From the NCBI GenBank assembly GCA_030641185.1, contig DAOWHY010000035.1, positions 1 to 55,025 on the forward strand: a DNA stretch of 55,025 nucleotides, given 5' to 3'. Positions 1 to 8,608 of the stretch are shown piece by piece; positions within the stretch are counted from its first letter, which is position 1, and every line of letters begins with the position of its first letter. The notes beneath the pieces were generated by a model. That model searched no databases, was not told where the DNA came from, and saw nothing but the letters and a program-made list of their open reading frames with translations. The DNA comes from Candidatus Moraniibacteriota bacterium (GTDB lineage: Bacteria > Patescibacteriota > Minisyncoccia > JAHIHE01 > JAGLIN01). Position numbers and translations under genes: made by a program.

Positions 1-1
1 A

Positions 2-1816
2 AAGAGGGCAAACATAAAACTAATCGCCGTTGATGAAGCGCATTGCATTTCTGAATGGGGGCACGATTTTCGTCCTGATTATCGCAATCTTAAACTTTTC
101 AAAAGCCAATTTCCAAACGTTCCTATTATTGCGTTAACCGCTACTGCCACCCCAAGAGTCCGGGAGGATATTATCAAACAGCTTTCTTTAAATAATTCCA
201 AGCCATTTATTTCCAGTTTTGACAGGGAAAACCTTATGATGATTGTTACCAGGAAGAGAAGGGCTTTTGACAAACTTTTAAAACTTATTCAGAAACATAA
301 AAATGAACCAACAATTATTTATTGTTTTTCCAGAAAAGATACGGAAAATATCGCGATGAGTTTACAGGCGGAAGGTTTTAACGCTTTGCCGTATCACGCG
401 GGACTTAACAATGAAACGCGAAAGAAAAATCAGGAGCTGTTTATCAAAGACGAGGTTTCAATTATTGTTGCGACAATTGCTTTTGGAATGGGAATTGATA
501 AGCCGGATATTCGCTTGATTATTCATTATACATTTCCCAAAACAATTGAAGGATATTATCAAGAAATCGGAAGAGCAGGGCGAGATGGATTGCCGAGTGA
601 GTGCGTTTTGTTTTATTCTTACGGAGACGCGCGAAAGCACGAATTTTTTATTGATCAAATGGAAGATGTTGTTGAGCAGGAAAAATGTCGGGAGAAATTA
701 AAACAGGTTATTGAATATTGCGAGACAGTGATTTGTCGCAGAAAATATGTATTGAAGTATTTTGGCGAAGATTATGTTTTTCCTGACAACAAAGAAACAG
801 ACCGCGATGAAAATAAAAAAGGCTGTGGAGCTTGTGATGTTTGTTTAAATCCGAACTTGTTATTTGACGCCACGGAAATTTCTCAAAAAATTCTTTCTTG
901 CGTTATTCGCACCGGAGGCAGATTTGGAAGAAATTATGTTGCCGATGTTCTTTTGGGCAAAAAATCTCAGCAAATTCTTGATAATCAACATAATAATATT
1001 TCTGTTTTTGGAATTGTTCAGGATTTTAATAAAGACGAAATCAATCATTTTATGAAATCTCTCGTCTCTCTCGGTTTTCTGCGGGTAGATTCGGGAAAAT
1101 ATCCTACGATCTCAGTTGCTCAAAAGGGAATTCAATTTTTGAAACAAAAAGAGTTGATAGAATTACCGAAAATGCGCGAAGATATGGAAGAGCGGGAAGA
1201 AAGTATTTCAAGGCGAAAAATGCGGTATGACTTTGATTTGTTTGAGAAATTAAGAATTTTAAGAAAACAAATCGCTGATGAAAATAAGGTTCCTCCTTTT
1301 ATGATTTTTAGCGATGTCTCTTTGCAGGAAATGGCGCATTATTTCCCTGTTGATAAAAATAATTTTTCCAAAATTGAAGGTGTGGGAAGTAAAAAGTTAG
1401 AAAGCTTTTCGGAATTGTTTTTAGATGTTATCAATAATCATATCAAAGAAAATAATCTCCAGTCTATTGAAATCCCAAAACGCATTCAGAACAGGAGTAT
1501 TGGCGGAAGAGCAGGCCTTATGTTTCCTGAAAGATATATTAGGACAAAAGAGATGCTTTCCAAAAAACTTCCTATTCTAGAGGTTGCGAATAAGCAAGGG
1601 TTTAAATATGGAACGATCGTCAGGCATATTGAAAAACTGATTTTAAATGGCGAAGATATTAATATTGATTATCTTAAACCGTCACAGGAAAGGTTGGAAA
1701 AAATAAAGATCGCATTTGAAAAATGCGGCGACGAAAAACTAAAACCAGTTTTTGATTTTTTAGATGAGGAGTATTCTTATGATGAGATTAGACTGGGGAA
1801 GTTGTTTTGGAAATAA
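2..1816 (+). CDS. recQ: RecQ family ATP-dependent DNA helicase, 5' end cut by window edge
   Basis: 3'-5' DNA helicase of recombination and fork repair. The frame is open from base 2, so the gene starts before the window and the Walker A part is missing. Visible in order: DEAH box followed by CISEWGHDFRPDY (bases 29-80), motif III TATAT, motif V GMGIDKPDIR, motif VI QEIGRAGRDG, the RQC zinc site (Cys from VICRR, then CGACDVC), a winged-helix region, an HRDC-like domain (roughly bases 1230-1450) and a C-terminal helix-turn-helix region ending at LGKLFWK. The first in-frame Met at 236 is internal to the helicase core and is not the start. Family assignment is secure. Confidence 0.96.
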   Translation, partial: KRANIKLIAVDEAHCISEWGHDFRPDYRNLKLFKSQFPNVPIIALTATATPRVREDIIKQLSLNNSKPFISSFDRENLMMIVTRKRRAFDKLLKLIQKHKNEPTIIYCFSRKDTENIAMSLQAEGFNALPYHAGLNNETRKKNQELFIKDEVSIIVATIAFGMGIDKPDIRLIIHYTFPKTIEGYYQEIGRAGRDGLPSECVLFYSYGDARKHEFFIDQMEDVVEQEKCREKLKQVIEYCETVICRRKYVLKYFGEDYVFPDNKETDRDENKKGCGACDVCLNPNLLFDATEISQKILSCVIRTGGRFGRNYVADVLLGKKSQQILDNQHNNISVFGIVQDFNKDEINHFMKSLVSLGFLRVDSGKYPTISVAQKGIQFLKQKELIELPKMREDMEEREESISRRKMRYDFDLFEKLRILRKQIADENKVPPFMIFSDVSLQEMAHYFPVDKNNFSKIEGVGSKKLESFSELFLDVINNHIKENNLQSIEIPKRIQNRSIGGRAGLMFPERYIRTKEMLSKKLPILEVANKQGFKYGTIVRHIEKLILNGEDINIDYLKPSQERLEKIKIAFEKCGDEKLKPVFDFLDEEYSYDEIRLGKLFWK

Positions 1817-1909
1817 AAAAATTGGAGGATTAGATTTTAGAAATAAACAAAAGGTTTAAGTTAGAGACATTGAACCAACGACAAAATACTGTTCTAAATT
1901 TTGCATTAA

Positions 1910-1940
1910 GGTTCCACAGCTCTGTGGAGACTATGGAACC
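1910..1940. repeat. Palindromic repeat, ccacagct/tatggaacc family
   Basis: 31-bp hairpin beginning GGTTCCACAG and ending CTATGGAACC. The outer 7 bp pair, and an inner CCACAG/CTGTGG can also pair. Related copies are at 15945-15978, 20255-20285 (inside a gene) and 42707-42738. It lies in the 339-bp gap 1817-2155, which holds no convincing gene; the short open frame across it is an artefact of the repeat. Confidence 0.75.
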
Positions 1941-2037
1941 AGCGATGTCAAAAAAATTGGCGTTTATTTTTATTTATTGGTATAATAAAGCCATAACAAA
2001 AAATCAAAAGATTTTGGAGGTTTTGTTTCTATTTTTT

Positions 2038-2133
2038 AATTATGCGTTTGCGTTTGTAGATGAAAGATAATATTTAATAGTATAAATTAAACCTAAAACA
2101 ACAAAGATTCTGAAACAAGTTCAGAATGACAGA
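2038..2133. repeat. Left-truncated copy of the ~205-bp TTTGTCATCCTGAAC element
   Basis: The right half matches the two full copies at 32967-33171 and 53720-53925. Shared parts are a gtttgcg(t)..gtagatgaaa core block, ATTAAACCTAAAA, and the terminal hairpin GATTCTGAAACAAG pairing into TTCAGAATGACAGA. The left terminal hairpin is not recognisable here. It ends about 20 bp before the start codon of the next gene. Confidence 0.65.
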
Positions 2134-2155
2134 TTTTTAATGTTTTAAAAAATAC

Positions 2156-2731
2156 ATGCCGGAAGTTTTGGAAAAACTTTTTCGTTCTAAAGCTGAAATT
2201 AAATTTTTGCGGTTGTTTTTGAATAATCCGGATAAGGAATATCTTTTAAGCGAGGCGGCTCAAAAATCAAAAATAAATTCAGCGACAACTCGAAAAGAAG
2301 TTAATAATTTAGCGAAAATTAAATTTTTGCTTTCCAGAAAAAAAGCCGGAAAAATATATTATCGCGCGAATCACGAGTTTATTTTTTATGACGAATTGAA
2401 AAAAATAATTTTTAAAACAAGTCCCACTTCGTCAGATAAAATCAAATCACAAGTATTGAAATTAGGACAGGTCAGATTTCTATTAATTTCCGGCGTGTTT
2501 ATAAATTCCGACAAGAGTAAAGTTGATATTATGATCGTCGGCGAGCATCTCAATAAAAGCAAGTTAAAAAGCTTCCTGTCTGTGATTGAAGCGGAAGCCG
2601 GCAAAGGGATAAACTATGTTTGTATGAGCACAGATGAATTTAGATATAGGAAAGGAATGTTTGATAAATTTGTGATCAATATTTTAGAAGGGCCTCATAA
2701 AATTTTAATAGATAGGATGAAAAATATTTAA
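2156..2731 (+). CDS. Winged-helix protein with nucleotidyltransferase-like C-terminal half
   Basis: 191-residue soluble protein. Residues about 10-75 read as a winged helix-turn-helix of the ArsR/MarR sort (LLSEAAQKSKINSATTRKEVNNLAK followed by a basic wing), which suggests DNA binding. Residues about 95-185 (VRFLLISGVFINSDKSKVDI, then VGEHLNKSKLKSFL) resemble the minimal nucleotidyltransferase fold often fused to such domains in Patescibacteria, but the catalytic GS..D pattern is not clear, so an inactive sensor domain is possible. ATG start directly after a repeat; no Shine-Dalgarno sequence seen. Target unknown. Confidence 0.7.
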   Translation: MPEVLEKLFRSKAEIKFLRLFLNNPDKEYLLSEAAQKSKINSATTRKEVNNLAKIKFLLSRKKAGKIYYRANHEFIFYDELKKIIFKTSPTSSDKIKSQVLKLGQVRFLLISGVFINSDKSKVDIMIVGEHLNKSKLKSFLSVIEAEAGKGINYVCMSTDEFRYRKGMFDKFVINILEGPHKILIDRMKNI

Positions 2732-2732
2732 A

Positions 2733-2821
2733 TATTTAAATTGTTAAATTGTTATGTATGGCACAGCAATGAATTAATGAGTTATAATAATAATTTAACA
2801 ATGTAACAATGTAATTTTAAA
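2733..2821. repeat. Short-word palindrome (attgttaaat / atttaacaat)
   Basis: Left part carries words such as TTAAATTGTTA; right part carries the complement AATTTAACAATGTAACAATG. Together they can fold into one long hairpin ending just before the ATG at 2825. The same word family occurs at 7471-7563, 40168-40252 and 41325-41356. Confidence 0.7.
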
Positions 2822-2824
2822 TTC

Positions 2825-4585
2825 ATGGAGAATAAAAAACAAAAAACAATTTATCTAAATGCGGATGATGAAATTAATTTTATAATTGATAAGATTAAAA
2901 AATGTGAAGCAAAAGAAATTACGCTGATTATTCCTGAAAGCGCTATGGTTCTTCAAAATCTAATAAATCTCAAGGTGCTTAGGATGAACGCGAAAGAACT
3001 TGAAAAAGATATTTCAATAGTTACTATTGACGATGATGATTATTTTGAGACAGGAAATAAAATTGGAAATCGATCAAGTTCTATAAAGAATTTAATAGAT
3101 GAATCAGATGAAGAATTAAATAAGAAAAAAGAAAATGAAAGTGATGTTCCAAGTGTTTCTTTTGTTAAAAATCTGGAAAATAAAAAATCTGAAAGTAAAA
3201 CTGAAATGCGTGATATAATAAAAAAGAAAGAAATCAATACTGATGGCGCTGATAGCGCAGTCAAAGAAATAAGGGAAAAAAAAGAAGAGAGCTTGCTTCA
3301 ACAAAAAGAATTTAGTCAAAATGGAATTGAAAACGCAGAAAATAATAAAAACATAAATATTAGCAAAGTGAATGACTTTGAAAAATCAAAAAAACAGAGT
3401 AGGAGAAAAATAAATTTACTTCCGTCGCTAAGCTCAAGGTTTTTTGCCGGGTTTATCATTGTTTGCTTTACTACTGTTCTGGTAATTTTAGGGTTTGTGC
3501 TTCCTAAGTCAGATATAGTTATTACCTTGAAAACAGAAGCGTTAACATACGATTTTGAATTTGTGGCCGATGAATTAATAAATAAAATTGACTCAGTAAG
3601 CGATAAAATTCCGTCGGAAAAAATAGATATTATAAATGAAGAAAGTGGTAATTATCCAGCCACGGGAAAAAAGCATATTACAGAAAAAGCGGTAGGGAAG
3701 ATTACAATTTATAACGAGTGCTCCACTGGTTCGCAAACTTTAGTCGTTAATACTAGATTTCTCTCTAAGGAAGGAAAAATATTTAGAATAAAAAAAGCAG
3801 TTAAGATAGCTGGTTTTACTAAGCCTGAAGATAAAATTATTCCAGGAAGTGTTACGGTGGATGTTGTAGCTGAAGGGTCTGGCGAAAATTATAATATAAA
3901 TAGTACATCTTTTACTATACCTAGACTCCAAGAATTAAATAGTTGGAAATTCTCCTGTCTTTATGCTAGATCAGAACAAGCAATGTCTGGCGGAGTTGAT
4001 AGGGAAGTCTTATATTTTTCAGACAGCGATTATCTTACAGCCAAAGAAAAACTTGTAAAAATTGCAAAGGAAAAAAACGAGAAAGAATCTTCGGAGAAAT
4101 CTTCAGACAAATATGTGCTGTTAGAAAATTTGGAACAGAACGAAGAAGTTAAAATTGAAGATGATGTTAAAGTTGGCGATATTGTTGATAGTTTTCAAAT
4201 GACCGTTTCAGTAAAAACTACAGCTCTTTTTGCGACTAAAGACGATCTTGACGATTTAATAGATGAAAAAATCAGTTCAGATTTGAGTGATGATATAGAA
4301 CTCGTTGAGGGAAGCAGAAAATGGGAAGTTGGAGAAATAAATAAAGATGAAAATGGAAAAATGTCTATACCCGTTTCTGTTATCCAGAATTCAATTGCCA
4401 AAATTGACATTGATAAAATAAAAAACGAAATAGCTGGAAAAAACGAATTGGAATTACGAAAGTATTTTATTAACATAAAAGGAATTAAAGCAACGGATGT
4501 GGGTTTCTGGCCGTTTTGGGTAAAAAGTATTCCATCATCTTTGGATAAAATAAATATAACTATTGACATAAATAGTTCTATGTAG
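2825..4585 (+). CDS. Single-pass membrane protein with baseplate-J-like extracellular region
   Basis: 586 residues. N-terminal cytoplasmic domain (1-70, with EITLIIPESAMVLQNLINLK), then a highly charged Lys/Glu/Asn-rich linker (about 75-200), one transmembrane helix (about 206-227) and an outer region. Residues about 290-370 (GKITIYNECSTGSQTLVVNTRF and following GKIFRI) resemble the baseplate J/gp47-like module seen in many uncharacterised CPR envelope proteins. The role is unknown; a surface assembly or adhesion function would be inference only. It sits where secY/adk/map would normally precede infA, but shares no pathway with the ribosomal genes. Confidence 0.6.
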   Translation: MENKKQKTIYLNADDEINFIIDKIKKCEAKEITLIIPESAMVLQNLINLKVLRMNAKELEKDISIVTIDDDDYFETGNKIGNRSSSIKNLIDESDEELNKKKENESDVPSVSFVKNLENKKSESKTEMRDIIKKKEINTDGADSAVKEIREKKEESLLQQKEFSQNGIENAENNKNINISKVNDFEKSKKQSRRKINLLPSLSSRFFAGFIIVCFTTVLVILGFVLPKSDIVITLKTEALTYDFEFVADELINKIDSVSDKIPSEKIDIINEESGNYPATGKKHITEKAVGKITIYNECSTGSQTLVVNTRFLSKEGKIFRIKKAVKIAGFTKPEDKIIPGSVTVDVVAEGSGENYNINSTSFTIPRLQELNSWKFSCLYARSEQAMSGGVDREVLYFSDSDYLTAKEKLVKIAKEKNEKESSEKSSDKYVLLENLEQNEEVKIEDDVKVGDIVDSFQMTVSVKTTALFATKDDLDDLIDEKISSDLSDDIELVEGSRKWEVGEINKDENGKMSIPVSVIQNSIAKIDIDKIKNEIAGKNELELRKYFINIKGIKATDVGFWPFWVKSIPSSLDKINITIDINSSM

Positions 4586-4609
4586 TAGACTGCAAAAGTA
4601 GTTGATTCG

Positions 4610-4680
4610 TGTCATAGTGAGCTTGTCGAACTATGATAGGTTGGATGAGTCTGTTATCCTTCGACAAGCTTAGGATGACG
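4610..4680. repeat. Palindromic repeat, GTCAT..GAGCTTGTCGAA family
   Basis: Hairpin with ends TGTCATAGTGAGCTTGTCGA and TCGACAAGCTTAGGATGAC. A second copy is at 29139-29209, in which the two different arms (cctgag, actatg) are swapped. It lies in the 348-bp gap 4586-4933, where no gene is seen. Confidence 0.8.
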
Positions 4681-4756
4681 AATAAAAGTAAATATTATTT
4701 TAAAGTATCAAGCTCAACTAGTGATACTAGTTGTTGTTTTGTTTACGAATAAAAAA

Positions 4757-4880
4757 TAGAAACTAATGGAAACTTGTAGAAACTGGTTGAAATTAATTGT
4801 CTTTAGAAAACAACAATTTAATTTCCATTAATTTCTATGAGTTTCTATAAATTTCTATTTATAGTAATAGTAATAGTTGT
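4757..4880. repeat. Short-word palindrome (gaaatttatagaaac / gtttctataaatttc)
   Basis: Left half repeats GAAACTAATGGAAAC-type words; after TTAGAAAACAACAATT the right half repeats the complement (TTTCTATGAGTTTCTATAAA). The same family is at 5147-5310 and 8990-9125, all inside the ribosomal cluster. Confidence 0.65.
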
Positions 4881-4933
4881 TTTGAAAATAAATAAAATTG
4901 TGAAAACATCAAAGTTTATTAATTTTGTAATTT

Positions 4934-5143
4934 ATGAAAGAAATAATACAAGTAGAAGGAAGCGTAACTGAAGTTTTGCCTGGAACAAAATTTAAAGTGC
5001 AAATTGATGATGGACATGAATTGCTGGCTCATATTTCCGGTAGAATGAGAATGAATTATATAAAGATATTACCGGGAGATAAAGTGGTTGTTGAGATGAG
5101 TCCTTATGATTTGACAAAAGGAAGGATTGTGAAGAGAGGGTAG
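4934..5143 (+). CDS. infA: Translation initiation factor IF-1
   Basis: 69-residue S1/OB-fold protein of normal IF-1 length. Diagnostic stretches are VEGSVTEVLPGTKFKV, HISGRMRMNYIKILPGDKV and SPYDLTKGRIV. It binds the ribosomal A site during initiation. First gene of the infA-rpmJ-rpsM-rpsK-rpsD-rpoA-rplQ order. The gap to rpmJ is unusually long (243 bp) and filled with repeats rather than a tight operon spacer. ATG start; no Shine-Dalgarno motif seen. Confidence 0.97.
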   Translation: MKEIIQVEGSVTEVLPGTKFKVQIDDGHELLAHISGRMRMNYIKILPGDKVVVEMSPYDLTKGRIVKRG

Positions 5144-5146
5144 CAA

Positions 5147-5310
5147 TAGAAATTTATAGTAATTAAATTGTTGTTTTCTAATTATAATTTATTTTTTGCC
5201 TTAAATCCTGGATTCCTGCCTCCGCAGGAATGACAAAAACTGCGTTTTTCGGAGGTTCCTAAAGACAATTAATTACAATTAGTTGCTACAAATTTCTATA
5301 AGTTTCCATT
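5147..5310. repeat. Short-word palindrome enclosing a GGATTCCTGC hairpin
   Basis: Outer arms are the gaaatttatag / ctataagtttc words. Inside lies a hairpin CCTGCCTCCGCAGGAATGACA of the GTCATTCC type (related to the element at 6006-6138). It fills the infA-rpmJ spacer; no other gene is seen there. Confidence 0.6.
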
Positions 5311-5386
5311 TACTATTTGAGTTGATATGATTGATGGAGATAAAAATTTTTGAGAAAATTTGTTAATGTTTAACAAACAAAATAAT

Positions 5387-5500
5387 ATGAAAGTAAGAGC
5401 TTCGGTTAAAAAATTTTGTGATAAATGTAAAATAGTTCGGCGTAAAAAAAGAGTTTATGTTGTTTGTTCTAATCCAAAACATAAACAGAGACAAGGATAA
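5387..5500 (+). CDS. rpmJ: 50S ribosomal protein L36 (bL36)
   Basis: 37-residue protein beginning MKVRASVKKFCDKCK and ending KHKQRQG, the usual bL36 length. The zinc site CxxC...C...H is complete (Cys11, Cys14, Cys27, His32). Zinc-containing large-subunit protein near the peptidyl transferase centre. Its position between infA and rpsM is the conserved order. Too short for most automatic calls but unambiguous. Confidence 0.97.
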   Translation: MKVRASVKKFCDKCKIVRRKKRVYVVCSNPKHKQRQG

Positions 5501-5504
5501 ATAA

Positions 5505-5590
5505 GTATTAAGCATCAAGTAGTAAGTAGTAAGCAAGATAAATATTTATGTTTAGTGCTTAATACTAACTACTTAATACTAATTACTAAC
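5505..5590. repeat. Short-word palindrome (agtagtaagtatcaag family)
   Basis: Words AGTATTAAGCATCAAGTAG and GTAGTAAG on the left, GTGCTTAATACTAACTAC on the right. The palindrome ends about 3 bp before the rpsM start codon. The same words occur at 14671-14736 and inside a glycosyltransferase gene near 15243-15275. Confidence 0.65.
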
Positions 5591-5592
5591 AA

Positions 5593-5982
5593 ATGCCAAG
5601 AATTTTAGGAGTTAATATTCCAGAAGAAAAAAGAATAGAAGTTGCTTTAACTTACATAAGTGGTGTGGGCGTTTTTTCTAGTAGAAAGATTTTAAAATCG
5701 GCTAATATTAATCTTGACAAAAGAGCAAAAGAGATCACTCTTGAGGAAGTAAGTAAAATCCAAAAGATTATTGAAAAAGAATATAAAACGGAAGGGGAGC
5801 TCAGGCGGATTATTATGATGAATATTAAGAGATTGAAAGAAATAGGATGTTATAGAGGAACAAGGCACTCTAAGGGATTGCCGACAAGAGGACAAAGAAC
5901 TAAAACAAATAATAGAACGGTAAGAGGAAATGTCAGAAGAACGGCTGGGAGCGGAAGAAGTAATGCTAGTGAGAAAACATAG
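5593..5982 (+). CDS. rpsM: 30S ribosomal protein S13 (uS13)
   Basis: 129 residues, close to the usual 120-125. Typical MPRILGVNIPEEKRIEVALT start, a helix-hairpin-helix region and the basic C-terminus GTRHSKGLPTRGQRTKTN. Small-subunit head protein contacting the P-site tRNA. In conserved order after rpmJ. The start codon follows immediately on a palindromic repeat. Confidence 0.97.
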   Translation: MPRILGVNIPEEKRIEVALTYISGVGVFSSRKILKSANINLDKRAKEITLEEVSKIQKIIEKEYKTEGELRRIIMMNIKRLKEIGCYRGTRHSKGLPTRGQRTKTNNRTVRGNVRRTAGSGRSNASEKT

Positions 5983-6005
5983 AATGTTATATTACTAAAT
6001 TATTC

Positions 6006-6138
6006 GTCATTCCCGCGGAGGCGGGAATCCAGTTAATCTCAATGAATAATATTTATTGTATGATTTTGTTAAGTGAGACTAACTGGATCCCAGACATTTT
6101 TTCTTACGCTTCGCTTCAGAAAAAATTCTGGGATGACA
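6006..6138. repeat. MITE-like element, GTCATTCCCGC...GGGATGAC family, copy 1
   Basis: 133 bp. Left end GTCATTCCCGCGGAGGCGGG followed by AATCCAGTTAATCTCAATGA; right end ACTGGATCCCAGACATTTTT then a hairpin and TTCTGGGATGACA. The ends are inverted relative to each other and the core is AT-rich. A second copy (51318-51477) shares both ends and the core word AAGTGAGACTAACTGGATCC. Inserted between rpsM and rpsK. Confidence 0.8.
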
Positions 6139-6164
6139 AATAAATTTTTATAATAATAAATAAA

Positions 6165-6605
6165 ATGGGAAAAAGAAGAGTAATAAAAATTGGGAGTAAG
6201 GATGGGGATGGATCTAAAAATGCTTCTGGAAAGGCGTTGAAAAAGACCAAAAGAAAAAATGTTGCGAAAGGGAAGATTCATATCAAATCAACTTATAATA
6301 ATACAATTGTTACGCTAACGGATTTGAGCGGAGGTTTGATTGCTTGGTCCAGTGCTGGTCTTTTAGGTTTTAAAGGAGCTAAAAAAGCAACGCCATACGC
6401 AGCTACTAATATTGTCAATTCTTTGTTTGAAAGAGTGAAAAAAATAGGACTTAAAGAAGTTGATGTTTATGTAAAAGGAATTGGCAGTGGCAGAGAGTCT
6501 GCCGTCAGGGCGATTGCTTCTAATGGAATTAATATTGTTTCCATAACCGATACGACACCAATTCCGCATAATGGCTGCCGACCTCCGGGACCGAGGAGAA
6601 TGTAG
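6165..6605 (+). CDS. rpsK: 30S ribosomal protein S11 (uS11)
   Basis: 146 residues; the N-terminus (about 1-40) is lysine-rich and somewhat longer than usual. Core features: GKIHIKSTYNNTIVTLTDLS, WSSAGLLGFKGAKKATPYAA, VKGIGSGRESAVRAI, and the C-terminal TPIPHNGCRPPGPRRM. Small-subunit platform protein near the mRNA exit. In conserved order before rpsD. Confidence 0.97.
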   Translation: MGKRRVIKIGSKDGDGSKNASGKALKKTKRKNVAKGKIHIKSTYNNTIVTLTDLSGGLIAWSSAGLLGFKGAKKATPYAATNIVNSLFERVKKIGLKEVDVYVKGIGSGRESAVRAIASNGINIVSITDTTPIPHNGCRPPGPRRM

Positions 6606-6607
6606 GG

Positions 6608-6768
6608 AGTAAAATTTTGTAATTTTTAATTTTGTAATTTTTAAATAAATCTTAATTTTCAATTTCTAAATTTATTTTTTAAAGAAATGAATGATAGGTA
6701 AATTTAAAAATTTGGTCATTAAACATTATTTTAAAAATTAAAAAGTATAAAATTAAAAATTTAAACAA
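6608..6768. repeat. Short-word palindrome (ttttgtaattttta family)
   Basis: Left part repeats TTTTGTAATTTTTAATTTTG; the right part carries the complement (AAAAATTAAAAAGTATAAAA). It occupies most of the 235-bp rpsK-rpsD gap. Two TATAAT words (6819-6824, 6826-6831) precede rpsD and could be -10 boxes, but no good -35 is visible. Confidence 0.5.
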
Positions 6769-6840
6769 TGTTGATACTGGAAATTCTGTAACAAATAATA
6801 AGACAAGCAAAGTATCACTATAATATATAATAAACTGTCT

Positions 6841-7467
6841 ATGGCTAGAGATTTAAGTCCAAAATGTAAAAAGTGTAGAAGAGAGGGAAAGAAGCTTTTC
6901 TTAAAAGGCGAGCGTTGTTATGGCGTAAAATGCGCGATGATTAAGAGACCATACGCGCCAGGAGAGCATGGGCAAGCAAGAAGAATGGGTCTTTCGGAAT
7001 ACGGAATTCAGTTAAGAGAAAAGCAGAAAGTCAAAAGAACATATGGGATTTTAGAAAAGCAATTTAGAAAATATTATGAAATGGCCAGTAAAGCAAAAGG
7101 TAATACAGGAAGCCTGTTGTCTGGTTTATTGGAGAGAAGATTAGACAATGCCGTCTACCGTCTTGGATTAGCGGATTCAAGGAATAAAGCGAGACAATTA
7201 GTTAATCATGGACATTTTTTGCTGAATGGAAAAAAAGTGGATATACCCTCTTGTCTTGTAAAAGAGGGCGATCTAATCTCAATCAAAAATGAAAACGGAG
7301 CTTGTTTTCAAGATTTAAAAAAGACATTAAAGAACTACAAAACCCCGTCTTGGCTATCTTTGGAATATCAGAAACTTCAGGGTAAAGTTATCTCTTTGCC
7401 AGTTGCCAAAGAAATTGATATTGATATTGATATTCATTTAGTCATTGAACATTATTCTAAAGCATAA
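6841..7467 (+). CDS. rpsD: 30S ribosomal protein S4 (uS4), zinc-binding form
   Basis: 208 residues, normal length. The N-terminus has the four-cysteine zinc form (CKKC at 9-12, then Cys26 and Cys31 in RCYGVKC). PYAPGEHGQARRMGLSEYG, the S4 RNA-binding domain (RLDNAVYRLGLADSRNKARQ, VNHGHFLLNGKKVDIPS) and a C-terminal WLSLEYQKLQGKV region are all present. Primary 16S rRNA binder; in other bacteria it also represses its operon, which cannot be judged here. Confidence 0.97.
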   Translation: MARDLSPKCKKCRREGKKLFLKGERCYGVKCAMIKRPYAPGEHGQARRMGLSEYGIQLREKQKVKRTYGILEKQFRKYYEMASKAKGNTGSLLSGLLERRLDNAVYRLGLADSRNKARQLVNHGHFLLNGKKVDIPSCLVKEGDLISIKNENGACFQDLKKTLKNYKTPSWLSLEYQKLQGKVISLPVAKEIDIDIDIHLVIEHYSKA

Positions 7468-7470
7468 AGT

Positions 7471-7563
7471 TATATTGCTAAATTGTCATATTGTTAAATT
7501 ATTACGCATAGCGTAATAGTATGGCAAGGGACAATTTAACAATTTAACAATTTAACAATTTAA
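7471..7563. repeat. Short-word palindrome (attgttaaat / aatttaacaatttaac)
   Basis: Left words TTATATTGCTAAATTG and ATTGTTAAATTATTACGC, then ATAGCGTAATAG, then four near-identical AATTTAACAATTTAAC words. Same family as 2733-2821, 40168-40252 and 41325-41356. Ends about 10 bp before the rpoA start. Confidence 0.75.
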
Positions 7564-7573
7564 TTTAAAAAAT

Positions 7574-8578
7574 ATGCAAAAAATAACATTGCCAGAAAAA
7601 CCAAAAATAATAAAGCAGGAAGGCAACTTTGCAATTTTTGAAATCAAATCATGTTATCCTGGATACGGAATGACCATAGGAAACGCTTTAAGAAGGGTTC
7701 TTCTTTCTAGTTTAAGCGGATCAGCTATAACTGCCATTAATATTAGCGGAGTAAATCATGAATTTTCCACCATTCCCGGAATAGCGGAAGATGTTGTAGA
7801 AATAGTGCTTAATCTTAAAAAAGTAAGATTTAAAATGCATACAGATGAACCTGTAAAATTGACTCTAAGGACTAGTAAAGAAGGAGAAGTAAAGGCGTCG
7901 GAGATTATAGCTACAAGTGATGTTGAGGTGGTCAATAAAGATGCTCATATTGCAACCGTAAACGATAAAAACAGCAAGTTGGAAATGGAAATCAGAGTGG
8001 AAAGGGGAATAGGATATGTGCCGATTGAGCAGCAAAACAAGGAAAAACTTGAAACAGGAAACATATCTATAGATTCTATCTTTACTCCTGTAAAAAAAGT
8101 TAATTTTAAGGTTGAAAATATGCGTGTTGGTAAATTGACCAATTATGATAAACTTATTCTTGAAATAGAAACTAGCGGAGAAATAACACCAGAAGAAGCA
8201 TTTAAAAAAGCAACTAAACTGTTAGTTGATCATTTCAATTTATTCAGAGAAGTAATAGAAGAAAAAGTTGAAGATAAAGAAAAAGAGGATAAAGAAAAAA
8301 AGGAAGTTATAAAAAAAGAAAAGTCAGTTAAGGAAAAAAAGATAGAAAATGAAGAAAATGAAAAAGAAAAACAGGAAGATGTTTTAAAAACGCAAGTTGA
8401 AAGCCTCAATCTTTCTCCTAGAATTTTGAATATTTTAAACGATGGTAAAATAAAAAGTGTCAGTAAGCTTGTTAAAAAATCAGAAGAAGATTTAAAGGTA
8501 TTGCCTGGAATGGGAGATAAAGGAATAAAAGAAATTAAGAAAGCATTGGGAAAATTAGGATTGACTCTGAAAATATAA
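7574..8578 (+). CDS. rpoA: DNA-directed RNA polymerase subunit alpha
   Basis: 334 residues. The N-terminal dimerisation domain is complete (YPGYGMTIGNALRRVLLSSL, GVNHEFSTIPGIAEDVVEI). The C-terminal domain (about 270-334) has the helix-hairpin-helix signature LPGMGDKGIKEIKKALGKLG. Between them lies an unusually long, almost wholly charged Lys/Glu linker (about residues 228-268), longer than the roughly 15-residue linker of model bacteria. The C-terminal domain normally contacts UP elements and activators. Standard place between rpsD and rplQ. Confidence 0.97.
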   Translation: MQKITLPEKPKIIKQEGNFAIFEIKSCYPGYGMTIGNALRRVLLSSLSGSAITAINISGVNHEFSTIPGIAEDVVEIVLNLKKVRFKMHTDEPVKLTLRTSKEGEVKASEIIATSDVEVVNKDAHIATVNDKNSKLEMEIRVERGIGYVPIEQQNKEKLETGNISIDSIFTPVKKVNFKVENMRVGKLTNYDKLILEIETSGEITPEEAFKKATKLLVDHFNLFREVIEEKVEDKEKEDKEKKEVIKKEKSVKEKKIENEENEKEKQEDVLKTQVESLNLSPRILNILNDGKIKSVSKLVKKSEEDLKVLPGMGDKGIKEIKKALGKLGLTLKI

Positions 8579-8608
8579 TAGAATGATAGAAATTTAATAA
8601 GGACAACT

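Noticed and set aside
1870..2070. 66-codon plus-strand open frame
   Set aside because: It spans a hairpin repeat and part of a MITE-like element, starts from TTG and has no protein-like pattern.
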